Origin: Lophius americanus
Taxonomy: Eukaryota; Chordata; Actinopteri; Lophiiformes; Lophiidae
Assembly (NCBI GenBank): GCA_037951165.1
Contig: JBBDHG010000009.1
Location: forward strand, 10,381,001 to 10,445,000
Length of the DNA stretch: 64,000 nt
Reading direction: 5' to 3'
Positions 48,300 to 61,559 of the stretch are shown one piece after another (the stretch's first letter is position 1; each line of letters opens with the position of its first letter). Position numbers and translations under genes: made by a program. The notes beneath the pieces were generated by a model. The model was not told the DNA's origin. It saw only the letters and a program-made list of their open reading frames with translations, and made no database searches.

Positions 48300-51200
48300 G
48301 TTCAAGTACAGCTCGGATGATTGTTCAAGCGCTACCACTATGACCCTCGGTCTATGAAAGAGCATTTGATGTTTTTACTACACCGTGCAATGAAAGTATT
48401 AATATGACAACATATGAATCAGTAGCGTTATAATTTTATTATTGTTTGTTTTGCTGCAGTTAAGTTACGAATAACCCACAGCACACAAAAATAGCGCCTG
48501 GCTTGTATTGGACAAGTGTATTGACAACGGATTCCTGCTGAATACTTAAACTGACACTGGTAGAGGAATTCATATCCTACTCACATTTTGTTATAGTAGA
48601 AATACAAAGTCTCTGTGGCAGTCATGTTTTGTTATGCAGCTTTTAGATCATTTTACTTTAAGTTTGTTTAGGCCTGTTGTTAAGTCAACACTCACAACAC
48701 AGTTCACTACAGCTTATTTCCTAAGTCTGAAAACATCCTCCTGATTGGATGGTCACTGCTGACCGTTGCTTGCACCTGACATAGTCAAAGTTGAAAAGAT
48801 GAAAAGTTGCATGTTTATAATGAGCAAGATGTGACTGTTATTCACTCTGTGCAAGTTAAGAATAGCTGAAAAGTCATTTGAAATTGTTTTATGTAGTCCC
48901 TTATCAAAAATTTGTGGTAAAAGATATCACAATCAGATAACAGTCTCTATCATCCGAGCCAGAATGAAAGATTTTCCAGAAAAACTTGAACAATGAAAAA
49001 ATACAAGGATCCTTGGGATTAATGAACAAGAGGGATTCCCCCTTCTTGATAGGTTGACCAACAATAGATCTCACGTGTACGGAATCGATCAACATTGTAT
49101 TAGAGTTTGAACTAGCAGGATGACAAAATTATTGAGTGAATCTAAACATATATAAGAAGAAGAAGAGAAAGAAATCCTTTATTGATCACATACAGCCATA
49201 CACAGTACAACATAGTGAAACAATTTCTCTGCCATTTACCAATCCATGAGGGGGCATAGAATGCATGGAAAATGGATCTGGGAGTACGGTGAAATGTGAA
49301 CTGCATTTTGAGGAAACAAATTGGACGAACACCTAAAATTAATATTTGGTTCACAAAAACATCTTCAAAGAGAGAGCAGCGTCTGGTTTATTTTGCTGCA
49401 CAAAGGAGCTTAATTTCTAGCAGGATTTTGAGTTGAGTGATTCATTGTCGTGACTCATATATAACGGCAACCCTAAGTTCAATATCATTCTGATTTATAA
49501 CTCTTGAACATTGATGTATGCACTGATACTCATATTTTCTAATCATCACAATATTTTTCAAGTCTCAGCTTCCTAGCCCTTTCTCAAGGGTTCAACAATT
49601 CTAATGAGGAAGTATTCTTATCACTCTTTAATTCAAAAGCTACATTTTTTCAAAGTCATTATTTGTCTGGGAAGGACATTTTTCTCTTGTTTGCGTCTGT
49701 ATCTTTGATTCCTCCGGGCCAACAAATTCCACTTGGCCATCACAGTGGTTTTAGTAATAACCCAAATGTCTTTTTATCCTATTTAACCTATTCAAATTTC
49801 ATCCTACAGCTAAATTTCAGGTGTCACATTATCATATGGTATCAGAATGTCATAAATCGTATTTTTTTCAGGCCAAATGCAATATTTCAGCTTCCAGCAA
49901 GCTCTCACTAAAGGTAAACACTTAATCCAAACAAATACACATTTTAATGGTAAATGTTAAATGGACTGTACTTATAAAGTGCTTTTCTAGTCTGCTTTAC
50001 TACTCAAAGCGCTTTTACAACACAAGTCAGCATTCACCCATTCACACAAACATTCATACAGTGATTATAGAGGCTGCCATGCAAGATGCCACATGTTCAC
50101 CAGGAGTGGTAACCATTCACTCCAACATTAAAACACTAATAGAACAGCTATTGGGAGCAACTTGGGGCTCAAGGACTCTTCCACATGTAGACTGTAGTGG
50201 CTGGGATTTGAACCATCGACTTTCAGACTCTGGGGATACACATACCCCCATCTCAGAAACATTTCTATGTTACAACACAGAATCTCAGAACTAGACTAAA
50301 ATATTTAACAGATCCTTCAGGTGCAATATTGAATTTAACCTTTAAGTGTGCAATAGCCTTGACATTGTGTGTACAAGTGTCTCACACACATGGTCTAGTA
50401 GAATGTCCTTGGACTGACATTAGAGGGTGTCAGTAAGACAGGTTGAAAGATGGTTGGTGACGGTATGGAGTCTACGTAACCTCCAAGGAATCTGTTGACA
50501 ACTGAACAAATATAATATGCTCCTGTGTGAATGTCAGATAATAGTCAATGGCTGTTATTCCTACTACCTAGAGAGTTCTCACATCCACAGTAAAAGCTTA
50601 TAATCCTCTTTGTGTAGCCTCTCTCCTCAAACTTGTGTCTTGTTGAGAGTTTTGGCTGAACAGCAACTCAAACAATCAACAGTGTGGATTTACTCGTGTG
50701 GGGACATGCATCATCTAGTTGGAGGACATCCAAAACGAATGGAAGCCATGACAAAGTAGAATCTATATGATTAAACTCCACTAGAATATATTTGGTTATA
50801 TTTAGAATACATTATTTCCCTACACTTAATGTGGGATGAAAATAATCCAAAGATCCACAAGCAGGAAGGTTGATTGTGACCTCTGATACAAATGTGTTTG
50901 CTAAAGGTGTGCCAAGATTCAAAAAGACTAATAAACAAAGTGATTAAATATGACAAATTTACAAACAAAAATGACTCAAAATACATGGAGGGCCGGTTTT
51001 GGGATGATTGTCCACACATGTTTGGGCACACTTGACCGATGTCGATTATGTGATGTGATCTGTGAAGCCACAACAGGGTCAACAAGACTTATATAGTGCC
51101 ACTGCCAGACGGTTCTCCATGGAGGTAAACGCATATCATTCCACAATAGTTAATCTTGTCCAACTTTATTGAGCCGCAGAAACAGAAAGAGACGGCTCAT

Positions 51201-53550
51201 CTGTCCTGGTTGACAACATGTACTTACGCAGAATCAGGATAGACCTGGCTGCGTACTGCACCTCAAAAACAGGCCCTGGTCTCCTACTGTTACCCCAGTG
51301 TCTGGTCAGACCCGCTATACTTGATACCCTGATAACAACAAATCACTGTGATGACGTGCTGAAGGGCCATGCCATGCAGTCTCTGGAGACAAATGTGGTC
51401 ACAGGTCTGGTTACTCCTTAAACTTCAATTAAAGTTTTATACAAAATGATGCGTAGTTGTTTTTATAAACCACAAACTAAGAGATATATTTTTTAATTCC
51501 CTGTAAATGCAAATGAGAGCATGGAGGAATTTCAGCATTCATTTCGTACGCCACCAATCTTAAGTACAAATGAGGCACAATGTGATGAAAATGAAGATAA
51601 ACACCATTTATTGGTTAAATTTGTTAAAGCAATGTGAAATGTGGAAATAACGTCCCTGAGAAACGAAACTGCACTACACAATGAAGCAGAGTTTAACTCC
51701 CAGATTGCAGCGAGAGACAGAGGGATGAGGTATATCCAAAAAACGTTTGACAGAGGAAAACATTCTGGTTAAACCAGAAACTGGCTTTTTGGCTGTGTAA
51801 CAATTCAAATTACTTACCAAGGCTAGCATCACACAAGAAAATGAAAAAGTTTTGACATGTATAAATTTCATATGACTGATAAAGACACCGGAATGGGAGC
51901 ACTCAGAAAATGTTGCTACTCAGTATTTTCTTAAATAACATCAAAACAATATAAAACATGTATAATTTTTTCACACACAGCTTTTTCCTATCTGTATATA
52001 TGTTTACAGTGGAGGCACTTCCCACTGTTAGTAAGGCAAGCTTCATAGACAAGGCACTGAAAAACTAGGTTTTGGGATTCATAAAAACAAATATACTATT
52101 AAAAATAAAGATCAACTATGAAAGACAACAAATAACACAAAATTGCAGTTTGAACTTAAATGTACAGAAAGTAAAGTTGCAGTTCTTGACTAAAACTGCC
52201 CTCCATGCTGTATTTACACAAACTAACAATCTGTCATGTTGGTAAACAACCCTGCTTTTTGATTGTTCCTCTTAACATCTAGGTATCATCTTTGGTGAGT
52301 CGCAGTGTAGGAAAGATTTGTGCACATGAAAACATCGTATACACAACATTATCAAAAAATCCAATGTTACAGTAATGTCATATTTTATCAGTTTCATAAA
52401 TGTGTGATGCCCTGAGCAACACTGACATACCTGTTTTAAGGGAAAGTCACTTTTTTGAATCAGCTCTCCTTCCTTGCCTAAATTTAACACAACAATCATT
52501 AACACAACTTTAATGTTTTATTCCTATTTCAGTTTAAGGCTTTTCGGATTTTTTATTGAAAAATTCTTATAAGTCCTTGTCTCCCTGTTCTGTCTCTGGG
52601 CGTGGCGCTCACATGGCAGTTTAGCATAAAACAAACCAGCGTCTCATCCTAAAATGAAATGAAATGACTGTGAAGTATTTGACCCCAGATTCAACCAAAT
52701 GAAATTGATCTGCCTGCTTCAGTGTATACTCAGGGTTTCTCCTAATAATTCCTAGTGTGATACCTGTGCCACATATGCCCCACTTTACTGATCCGCAGCT
52801 TGCCAGCGTTCAAAGGGCTTGTGATTGACTGATTTAGCCTCTGAGTCTTGCTTCTGAGTCCGGATTCTGAGTAAAAACTGTCGCTAAACCAAAAACAGCC
52901 TTCATGTGTCGGGGTTACATGAATAAGTCTCCCCAGAAGGCACTTTTAATAATTGGGGTGGCCACCAAACTGAGGTAATGCTGTTTTTGTTTACTGAAAC
53001 CTGTTAAATTTTCAAAATAGAATGCTCAAATAGAAGAAAAAATAATAAATATAAAATTTAACATAATATACAACATGACATTCATAACATATAGACATTC
53101 TACACTGAATAAAATATTTAATTTTGTAACAACAAAACCCTTTTTTGCTCCAGTTAAGACTCCTGTGTGGGACTGGTGATAATTTGATATAGAACACATC
53201 CTTAGAGTGCGACCTTCAATCAGATCTGGTTAGTTTGTCGCATCAATTAAGAAGATGATTGTTGATGATGAGGATGGTGCATAGGAGTATGACCATATGC
53301 ACCATCACACGGTCAGTAGAGGTCACTGAGCAGTACCCTTATAGTAGTCAACAGTATATCCAGTGAAAGAAACTCTGAGCACATCAGTAGTATCTCATTA
53401 GCAACTAATAGACAGTTCAGTTTGAAAGCATCATATGTCAACATCTTGTGTCCCCCTCTCTGTCAGTCAGTAGGCATTAATGTTGTAAAGGATGAATCCT
53501 CCTCTCTCCTTAAAGTGCGCTGGTTGCTGTGGTTAAAACCATGGCGACCA
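48300..53550. other. Intergenic interval between C2CD5 and the B4GALNT3-like gene
   Basis: No spliced gene recognised. It contains the interspersed repeat at 49.95 kb, a retroposon-tail-like piece near 49,155-49,300 (AGAAGAAG then TCCTTTATTGATCACATACA) and short compositional frames. Minus-strand AATAAA sites at 52522-52517 and 52557-52552 could end the B4GALNT3-like transcript, but nothing singles one out. Confidence 0.5.
49946..50245 (+). repeat. Teleost interspersed repeat, copy 2
   Basis: Same family and orientation as 32577-32815: AAATGGACTGTACTTATAAA, GTGCTTTTCTAGTCTGCTTT, CATTCACCCATTCACACAAA, a GAGGCTGCCATGCAAG block absent from copy 1, CAGGAGTGGTAACCATTCAC, and a tail with GGGATTTGAACCATCGACTT. 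Confidence 0.78.
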
Positions 53551-53553
53551 GGG

Positions 53554-56500
53554 TCATAGTGCGGCAGCAGATGACAAGGTCACCTCTGTCTGAGAGATAT
53601 CCGCCGGTTCCACATGCCACGTTTGGAATGATAGTGATGAAAGAAGTTCCTTAAGTAGATCCTCTCCACTTCTAGTCCTGCCTGGAGGATCCTAGAGTAG
53701 AGAACGAAGGATAATAATGAACACATCATTGCAAATAAAAATAATACCAATTTTATGTTATTACCTACGGGAAAACGGGAATAACTTTTTCTTTCCTTTG
53801 GGCTTATGCAGAAAATAGTTGTTTCTTTTCCTCTTCACTCTCTTATAACTCTGCTTTTGGTATCTACCGAATCCTGAGCGAAATATTTGTCTCTTTAAAT
53901 GTTAAATGTGCAAATATTTTAACGAGCTAGTCGTACCAGATCCATTTAATTAAATAGTAGAAATTAAATGTATTATTATTATTATTATTAACATTTAGAA
54001 ATAAACACACCTGTCGAGGAGCTCCCAGTCTTCTCCTCCCCAGCGGTCAGTGAATTCCCTGGTGTTCATTCCTCCTGCTGCGTCCAGATCAGATTTATAG
54101 ATTCCCAGCAGTCCAAAGCCATTGACCTCCCAGTAACCTGCAACACACACGGCCATATTTTAAATAAATATCATTTACAGACAAAATTCTCTTGCAAAAG
54201 CTGGAAATGGTTACATTCACTTAAGGATGTTTGTTTTTCCTACTTCAGTTCTCATAAACTGCCTCACAGGGACAATCATTAACACAACCTATTGCCTTAT
54301 TAGACTCTTATTTATCAAAACTCAAAATCTCTGTTTCGATTGGGCCACCAGTGGCTGCTGAGCCAGTGTTTGCTGCCAACATTACCGCTCTGTTTATTTC
54401 TTGGGACTCTTTAGGTTCTTGGCTACCTAGGGTGGGTGAACAGAACACATATCAATACACTGCTCATTAGTGCATGTCTTTTCGTCCTTGCCTGCCTTTT
54501 CGTCCTTGTTTGTCTTGTTTCGTCTTTGTGTTTTACACAAGGTGAATCCTGCCCTCTTTGATGAGAAAGAGGTATTAGTTCCATATGAGAATGGAGGAGA
54601 CTCCCATTCACCAAAACATGTCAATGCAAGATAAACATTCAAACAGATTCCACAGGGGGGATATGTTATGCTGCTTCTCAGGGCAGAGACCCTTCGATCT
54701 CAATCTCTCCCAAAGAGTCTGATGCCAAAGACCTAATTACCATACATCATCCGTTGTAATAAATCATTCATCTTTTCTTCATACTCAGTCTTATCTGATT
54801 GCATTATATATAGATGGAAGGATATACCTATAAATTCATAATCTTCAAAGGAATAGGATGACATCAAGATTGAACTAAAGAGTAGTAAGGAGTGTCTACC
54901 TCTGGCATCTAATGGCGTAGCCCCACAGTTCAGTCGCATGACTATTGGAGCAAATGCCATGTATCCCTCCACACAGTGCTTCCTGATGGTATCGATGATT
55001 GAGGGAGGGAATTGGATGTGGAGGTCACAAAGAAACACAATGCTGTGTTCATCCTGAAAGAGAATCGATATAATACAATCTAGTCATACATTTACAACTT
55101 CACATTAACGCCTTATTGCTGTGTAATGATGGAGTACTCACATCTATAATGTCGACACCTGCCTGCAGACCAGCCGAGCGCTCAAAGTTTCCAGAGAGCT
55201 TCACGTACTTGTACCTGATCAGTTCCACAGCCATAATTATAGAGGATACATATCCAACATGAGCTTCAAAGTCTCTGTGAAGAAGTGAGACACATGTATT
55301 TACCTTGGGAGTGAGGATTTCTCGAGGGCCATTCTCACATCCATGTCCGTGCTGTTGTAATCAGTGATGATGAGATTGAAGTTGGTGTCTTGAGTATCTC
55401 GAAACAATTGCTCCATGTCAGCAATCAGCTGCTGGACCCACCGGGCCTGGTTCTTCACTGAGAGATCAACAGACAAATGATCTATTCTTTCAATAATGTA
55501 TACAAAAAGACAAAAATATAACTAGCCTTGTGCATTAAAAAAAGCGCAGCCACAATCAAGCTTTTCAGTTTTTATTCACAAGCATGTTTTGAAATGTACT
55601 TTTGTTTAAAATATGGGTAATATTTAGGCAGCTCTTTACTTTTAAAAATTTCATCCCAGCAAGGCATTGCATTATTCCCATTTCAGACACTGGCTACTAT
55701 GAATTGGTCCCAAAATACCTTTTCTAAAGGTGCATTGCGATTTGATACAACTAACAAGGATTCTGTGGTTATTAATAAATGAAATTAAGGTCAACATTAA
55801 ATTTTAGGTATACAAAGTAAAAGTCAAGTTACAGAGTTTATTGTGTCATTTTTGAAACGATTCCAATGTCATGCCATCCACTGACCCAGGATTTTAAGCT
55901 GATTCCGCCCAGACGCAGAAGATCTTTACCGAAGTATCGGACGAGCAGGTTTAAAAACTCTCTTATACCTCTTGCCATTGGTCTTCCACTTTTCTTTTTT
56001 TTTTTTTAAACATATTCTTATATTACTTATTTGTATAGCCTGGGCAACTATTTATTTTTATATTTATTTTTATTTATTTTATTTTGCATCTTTTTTACTA
56101 TTGGCTTCTCTGTGGCACGGGTTCCCGTCCTGATGTATGGATTTGAATTTATGTTTTTTTTTATTGTTGTTGTCTTGCAGTCTATGTACTGCTGGCTGCG
56201 CAACATCTCGGATGAATAAAGTTATCCTTGAAACTGCTACATATCTGAATGTGTATATCTGAGTAAATCACATGTTTTCTTGAATAAAAAAGTTGAAACA
56301 GAAGCCAACACCCAGAAAGAGGTTAAGAAAAAAGTTGATGAATGGGTGTACCAGGTACTATGAAGTGGACTGTGACATCCGGATTCCAGTGGATGCCCAC
56401 CGGGTTACACAGTAGCATCGGAGGTTTCATCCGTTGGAATCTGAACTCCCTTCTGCGTTGCCTGCTGTAGCTAATCAAAGTGTAGACGTAGTGTGACAGA

Positions 56501-59500
56501 CGCAGCAGCTGGCCATTTGCATCTTTCAGCTCCAGCTCCAGAAGGTAGCGGTTGCCTTTGGCTTCGTCCACACGTTTCACCACATTGACAACATTCACTA
56601 ATGTGAACTGCCTGAAAGATCAGAGATCAGACAACTGATTGAAATATGCTGAAAAACACACTATCTGTGAACATGATTTTATTGTGAGGTTTTAGTTGTA
56701 TTAGAAGTGTGGTTGATTTCAAGTTTGGATTGGGATATTGAAAAAAATAAAAATTGAAATAATGTTCAACCGAGCGACAAAGAAGTCGCAAGTCACTAAT
56801 GTCCTTCTAGTGTTCGACCCAGGTCCAAAGAAATGGGGAGCATCAGGAAGGGCAACTGCATAAAACCTATGCTAAATAAATATGAACTGATTTCCAAACC
56901 GGAGCCGTTTGAGCTCGGGCTACCAGTGATCGGACCAGAACTGTTAGCCAGCAGGGGAACTGGCAGAAAGTATGGTGATCAGAACAGGTGATCCACTGTT
57001 ACGACCCCAAATGGGAACAGCCGAAAGGCAGACAAAATTTTAATTAAAGTGTTTTGTAAGAGTTTCTCGAAATATGTTCATGCATTTATTATTCAGTTAT
57101 GTTATTGATTTAATAAAATTTAAAATTGCGGAATTCACCCTGGTGAATGCGTTTTTAAGCTTCAAGTGGATCTCTTATTGTGAAATACTATGTTTTTATG
57201 CCTGTTAAACGATGAAAAGCAGACATTTGGTTCAACTCACAGATAATAATAATAATACATTTATTATCCAGTATAAGGTGAATCATTTTATTCCATCAAA
57301 ATTCAAAAGTATGAAAAATTTAGTATACAAGTGTAGGAGAATCTGAGAACAAATCACACCACTGAATCTGGAAAGTTTTTGTTTAAAAGAATCATTAGTC
57401 ATTTATCTAAGGAGTATCCATTTCTGTTGATAAGATAATCAGTTAACCGACTCGCTATAGATATATGCGAAGAGCAGTTGCTAGTACAGCACGTACTTAC
57501 CCATGGTGCTTTTGGTTGAGCTGATCCATGAAAGCCTTGACAACATGCAGAGAACCAGTGGAGTGGAGCAGCAGGTTGCCCGAAATGTTGCAGCGTAGGT
57601 CGATCATATCTAGTCGCTGTGTCTGTAAATCCAGGTGGCTCACCTGAAAGGTTTGGTTCCAGTTGACCTGAGAGTCAAACACCAACGTGGGGCTGAGGTC
57701 CTCGTCATCTGTGTCTTCTTGTTGTCCCCATAGAGACTCTCTCTCACCCTTCCTGAAGTCGCTCCTGCTCAAATCCCTGTTGTCAACATTGTTGTCGTCC
57801 CATGCTTGGTTTTCCACTCCTTCAGCATCCGACTCTTTCATGTCCATTTTTCCTCCTATGTTTGATTTCATTTTGTAGATACTATTTTCTTCATCCTGTT
57901 GTGGAGGCATATTCATCTGAATCTCCTTATCCTTGAACTGTCTTCTGGCGTGTGCATCCTCCTGAATTTGCCTCACTACAGGGATTTCTGTTTTGGGGGT
58001 AGTACGAGTGTTGTTTCTGGTTTCAAACCTCTGCTGCTTGAGTTGAAGCTTTGACTCCTTGAGGGTCAGGACATGGTTATGGATCATTTTGCGGGACCTT
58101 TGTTTAAAATTGAGATGCTCAGGTGGTTCCTTTGCTTTGAGTTGCTCTTTGTCCACTGGTATTACTGGATTTATCTTTACAGGTCTCGCAGTTCCCTCTG
58201 ATGATTTAAACTTTCGTCTCTTTGTAGTTTTTAAGTTTACTTTTGGTTTTATTTGACCTACTCTTCTGACTTGTCCCTCCGGGTTTAACTTTATGTGGTT
58301 GAGTTTAGAGGCTTGTAATGGTACTTGCTGCAAAGTCTCAACGGGTTTGTGCAGCTGCCGGTCACCATCTTTCCTTTGCCTCCTCTGCACCACATCTATG
58401 CGCGGTCTTGTTTCAGAGGTGCTCTTAGCTAGAATTTTGGTTTCTTGAATGTGTAAGGAGAAGAGTTTTCGTCTACGTTTCTGAGAATAATCATCAAAGT
58501 CATCTCCATAGTCTGGGAAAAGGAATTTTTCTCTCTGATTTGGCCTAATTTCTTTTCCTCTTTGGTAGGCTGCATTGTAAAACCTATCCTCCTCCTCATG
58601 TAGCGCTGATCTTTGGAAACCAAAATCTGACATATATCAGAATAAAAGACAGAAGGAGTGAATGTAACAGACTGACTTTTAAAAGTGGATGATTTTTTTT
58701 TTCAAGAAAAGTGACGTGCAAAATACCTCTGCCTTTATGTCCTTCTTCCTCCACATTAGGACGATCTAGTCTCATGTACCTGGAGAAACCAAACCTGGAG
58801 AACAGAAAAAAAAAAAACATAAACCTATGAAAGATTTTGAAAGGATTGGTTCGGAAGATGCTTCTGAAACATGCAATTATAAAACCGCGGTTACAAAATG
58901 GTAGGCATGGTATGTAATTTCCTGGTTTTGTCAGAGAAAGAGAAGTTGGTCCCACAGTTTGACAACTTAAAGAAGGATCCTTTTTTAGTGTGACTAGAAT
59001 TTTTCTTTGTATCATCCCATTGTATCATGGGACTTGGGTGGGAAACAACCTTTTTCCCCTTTCCTGCTGTGTAAAATCTCACAAGACTGAACGATACAGT
59101 GCCCTCTGTTGGCAGACTCTACACCTATTTCTAATTCTGCTTTGTCCCCCTGGCTTTCGATTCATGTGTGATCTCACATTTTCATGTAGTAAGGGCTCTC
59201 TGGGTAGAAGCAGCTCTCTGGGGACTCCATGTGTGTGAGTCGGGTGTAATCGTTAGGGTAGACATAGGACATGCGGACCTGGGAGAGAGAAGATGAGATG
59301 AAATTTTGAATGACAAAAGTTTTCAAACCATGAAGCTAAATGCTGGGCTGAGGTTACAGCACAACATATTGTGTATTCATTGAAATGTCTCTTAAAAGTT
59401 GGGGTTCTTATAATAATACGGTGAATATGAATTCAAATTATTAATTAGTATTTCCTTGTTGCATTAAATCCAATCACGATGTACAATTGATTATATCATC

Positions 59501-60993
59501 CACTGCATGCTCAATACTCAACAAGATGCAGTTTGTATGGTATGAAGAGGTTCACCCATCATTGTATGACTGTAATATCAGAGAACATTTTCATGGAAAC
59601 TTTTGATTTCTTTTCTTTAAAACGTACCGCTTTTGCAATAAATGACTGTTTTTTCCTTGAATCTGGATCAATCTTTTACACTGGTTTATACTTTATTTAC
59701 TAATCTTGCCGTAACATGCAGTTGTATATTTAGCTGTATCATATTACAAATAACAAAAGAGTCCGTTAAAGGAATGTGCCGCAAACAAACCTCCCTGGTT
59801 TGTAATGTATACCTGTCTCTTGTCTCTTCATAAAGAGAAGAGAAAAATCAGAGAGAAATCATTTCCTTCATATACTGTCATATTCCAATATTTTACCATT
59901 ATATATTCTTCTACAGATAAAATAGAGCATGAATCATTATGACAAAACCCTGTTTGCATAAAGGGTTAGAGTTACGGCACATATATATGCTATACAAACA
60001 TGTTTTAACGCCAATTGAGATGACAATGTATCAACATCTTATTCCTACTGGAAGGAATTTTAAACATTCCGGGCAATCAGTTTGTCCTCTCTTGATTTCA
60101 ATTGATGACCCAGATAAATCTTACAGTACAGCTATCTTGAGCTTTGCCAATAGAAGTGCAATAGTAAAACTACATAAATACATACAAACTGCAGTCCTTG
60201 GTAGCGGAGCAGAGGCAAGTCTTTGATTGTGTAGCTGGGTTTGTATGTGCAATCAGGTAAAACGCCTTGGAGGAACTTGCTGTTTATCAAGGGCACTGCA
60301 GTGAAACAAAAAGATTGAGATAAGATTACTGAAAGTATGTATTCAGTAGAAGGAAATATGTTGCAAAATAGTTGCATATGGGCTGGTAGGAAACGAGAAA
60401 ATGAATCTGCTGTGTGGAAAGATATTCCGAAACAGATCAACATCTTTCACCTTGGTACAGAGTGTCTCGCAGATCTCCCCTGAGCATGTCTGCTGGCGCA
60501 TCCTGCTGTTTTGTGGCGGTACGTTGGTGGCTTGCAGCCGTCAGTGGTATGTGGGTGACATCACTCAGTAACAAGGCAGACTCGTCTGTGGGGACAATAT
60601 GACAAACCCAATGACTTTGGGCTTTATTCTAATCAAGTCAAAAAACAATGAAAAAACAGTGTGGTGAACATTTACCCACAGTTTGAGACTTTTTGTTCAC
60701 TTACTAACATAGAGAGAGATGTGACTGGATTCAATAACCATGAACCTAAAGTCTTGGTCCACAAGCTGCCACTGTGTAAAAAACCAAAACAAAGAATGGC
60801 TTATCACATCCACATTATAACCAACATTGACATAAAATTGGACACGGACCTGACATCCGTATATGGAACCAGTGAAATAGGAAAAATTCAGGACTGCTGA
60901 GTCTAACTACTTACTGCCACCTCCACATGATCAGTCCCTCTATCATTTTGCTTGTAGACAACTTCAAAAAAGTACTTCCTCTGTGCAGATAGC
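53554..60993 (-). CDS. b4galnt3: B4GALNT3-like N-acetylgalactosaminyltransferase, 3' part
   Basis: Golgi type II membrane enzyme of the B4GALNT3/4 family, which adds GalNAc beta-1,4 to GlcNAc (LacdiNAc). Exons: 60993-60915, 60771-60705, 60585-60451, 60295-60186, 59278-59178, 58794-58727, 58626-57501, 56611-56352, 55457-55304, 55214-55142, 55053-54900, 54137-54011, 53692-53554, about 863 aa as read. The first visible exon is the end of the PA14 region (YKQNDRGTDHVEVA); the cytosolic, membrane and early PA14 exons lie past the right edge. Conserved: DMLRGDLRDTLY, YVYPNDYTRLTHMES, NWNQTF, ISGNLLL, VPVKNQARWVQQ, SGNFERSAGLQAGVD, FLCDLHIQFP (metal-binding D-x-H) and GYWEVNGFGLLGIYKSDLDA, with WGGEDWELLDR the catalytic GGED block. 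A one-base insertion in the last exon shifts frame at NFF. The text favours B4GALNT3, but a few blocks look like B4GALNT4. Confidence 0.9.
57501..58626 (-). other. b4galnt3: Long linker exon of the B4GALNT3-like gene
   Basis: A single 1126-nt exon encodes about 375 residues. It holds a Lys/Arg/Gln-rich, low-complexity linker with basic clusters (SQKRRRKLF, TTKRRKFKSS), then an acidic stretch (EDTDDEDLSP), then the folded segment beginning NWNQTFQVSHLDL. The linker is poorly conserved in the family, while the C-terminal 70 residues are conserved. Confidence 0.85.
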
Positions 60994-61287
60994 CTGTGAG
61001 TTAGAAAAACAATTCTACATTCATGCTGATCACAGACAAAAGCCCAAATTAAACAAAGAAATATATTTATATGGTTGGTTAGGGGTCTGTTGTTTTTTTC
61101 TGCTCATCTTAACATAACAATAGCAGCAAATCCCACATTCCAATAAAAATCTGTTTCAGTTTCTTCCCTTTTATGTCACTTAGGGCATATCAAGATAATG
61201 TCATAATTGTTCTGTATTAATCCATTTTAATTAAAGTGAAGTCTTCTGATCCTGAGTTAGGACGAATCATCAGTGATGTCACCTGAA

Positions 61288-61369
61288 TTCATCCATTTTA
61301 TAAGGTCTTATTTGTCATAAGACCTTATAAAATGGATGAACAGGGTCACCTCACTCAGGTAACCCTGTT
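61288..61369. repeat. Two adjacent hairpins, the first a perfect 24-bp inverted repeat
   Basis: Arms 61288-61311 and 61317-61340 are exact reverse complements around a 5-base loop (TTGTC). A second hairpin follows directly: 61339-61351 pairs with 61357-61369 with one mismatch around CACTC. No microRNA homology was recognised. Confidence 0.85.
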
Positions 61370-61559
61370 GAGATTGATAAAGCTTCAGACTGTGCCGGAG
61401 CAGCCCCCTCCCACTGATCTGCTTGCTTAATAAAGAGCCAACTGGAGGCTTTGTCTGCAACCTATGTGCTCTAAGAGATGGCTGTGTCCTCTTTTCTGTA
61501 ATACATAGTGCAGTGTTTGCTCTACATAAAGACTGTCCCGTGAAGCTTCCGCAGGAAAG

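Noticed and set aside
51218..51421. 67-codon frame in the intergenic interval
   Set aside because: No recognisable family, no upstream promoter or splice context; probably chance or repeat-derived.
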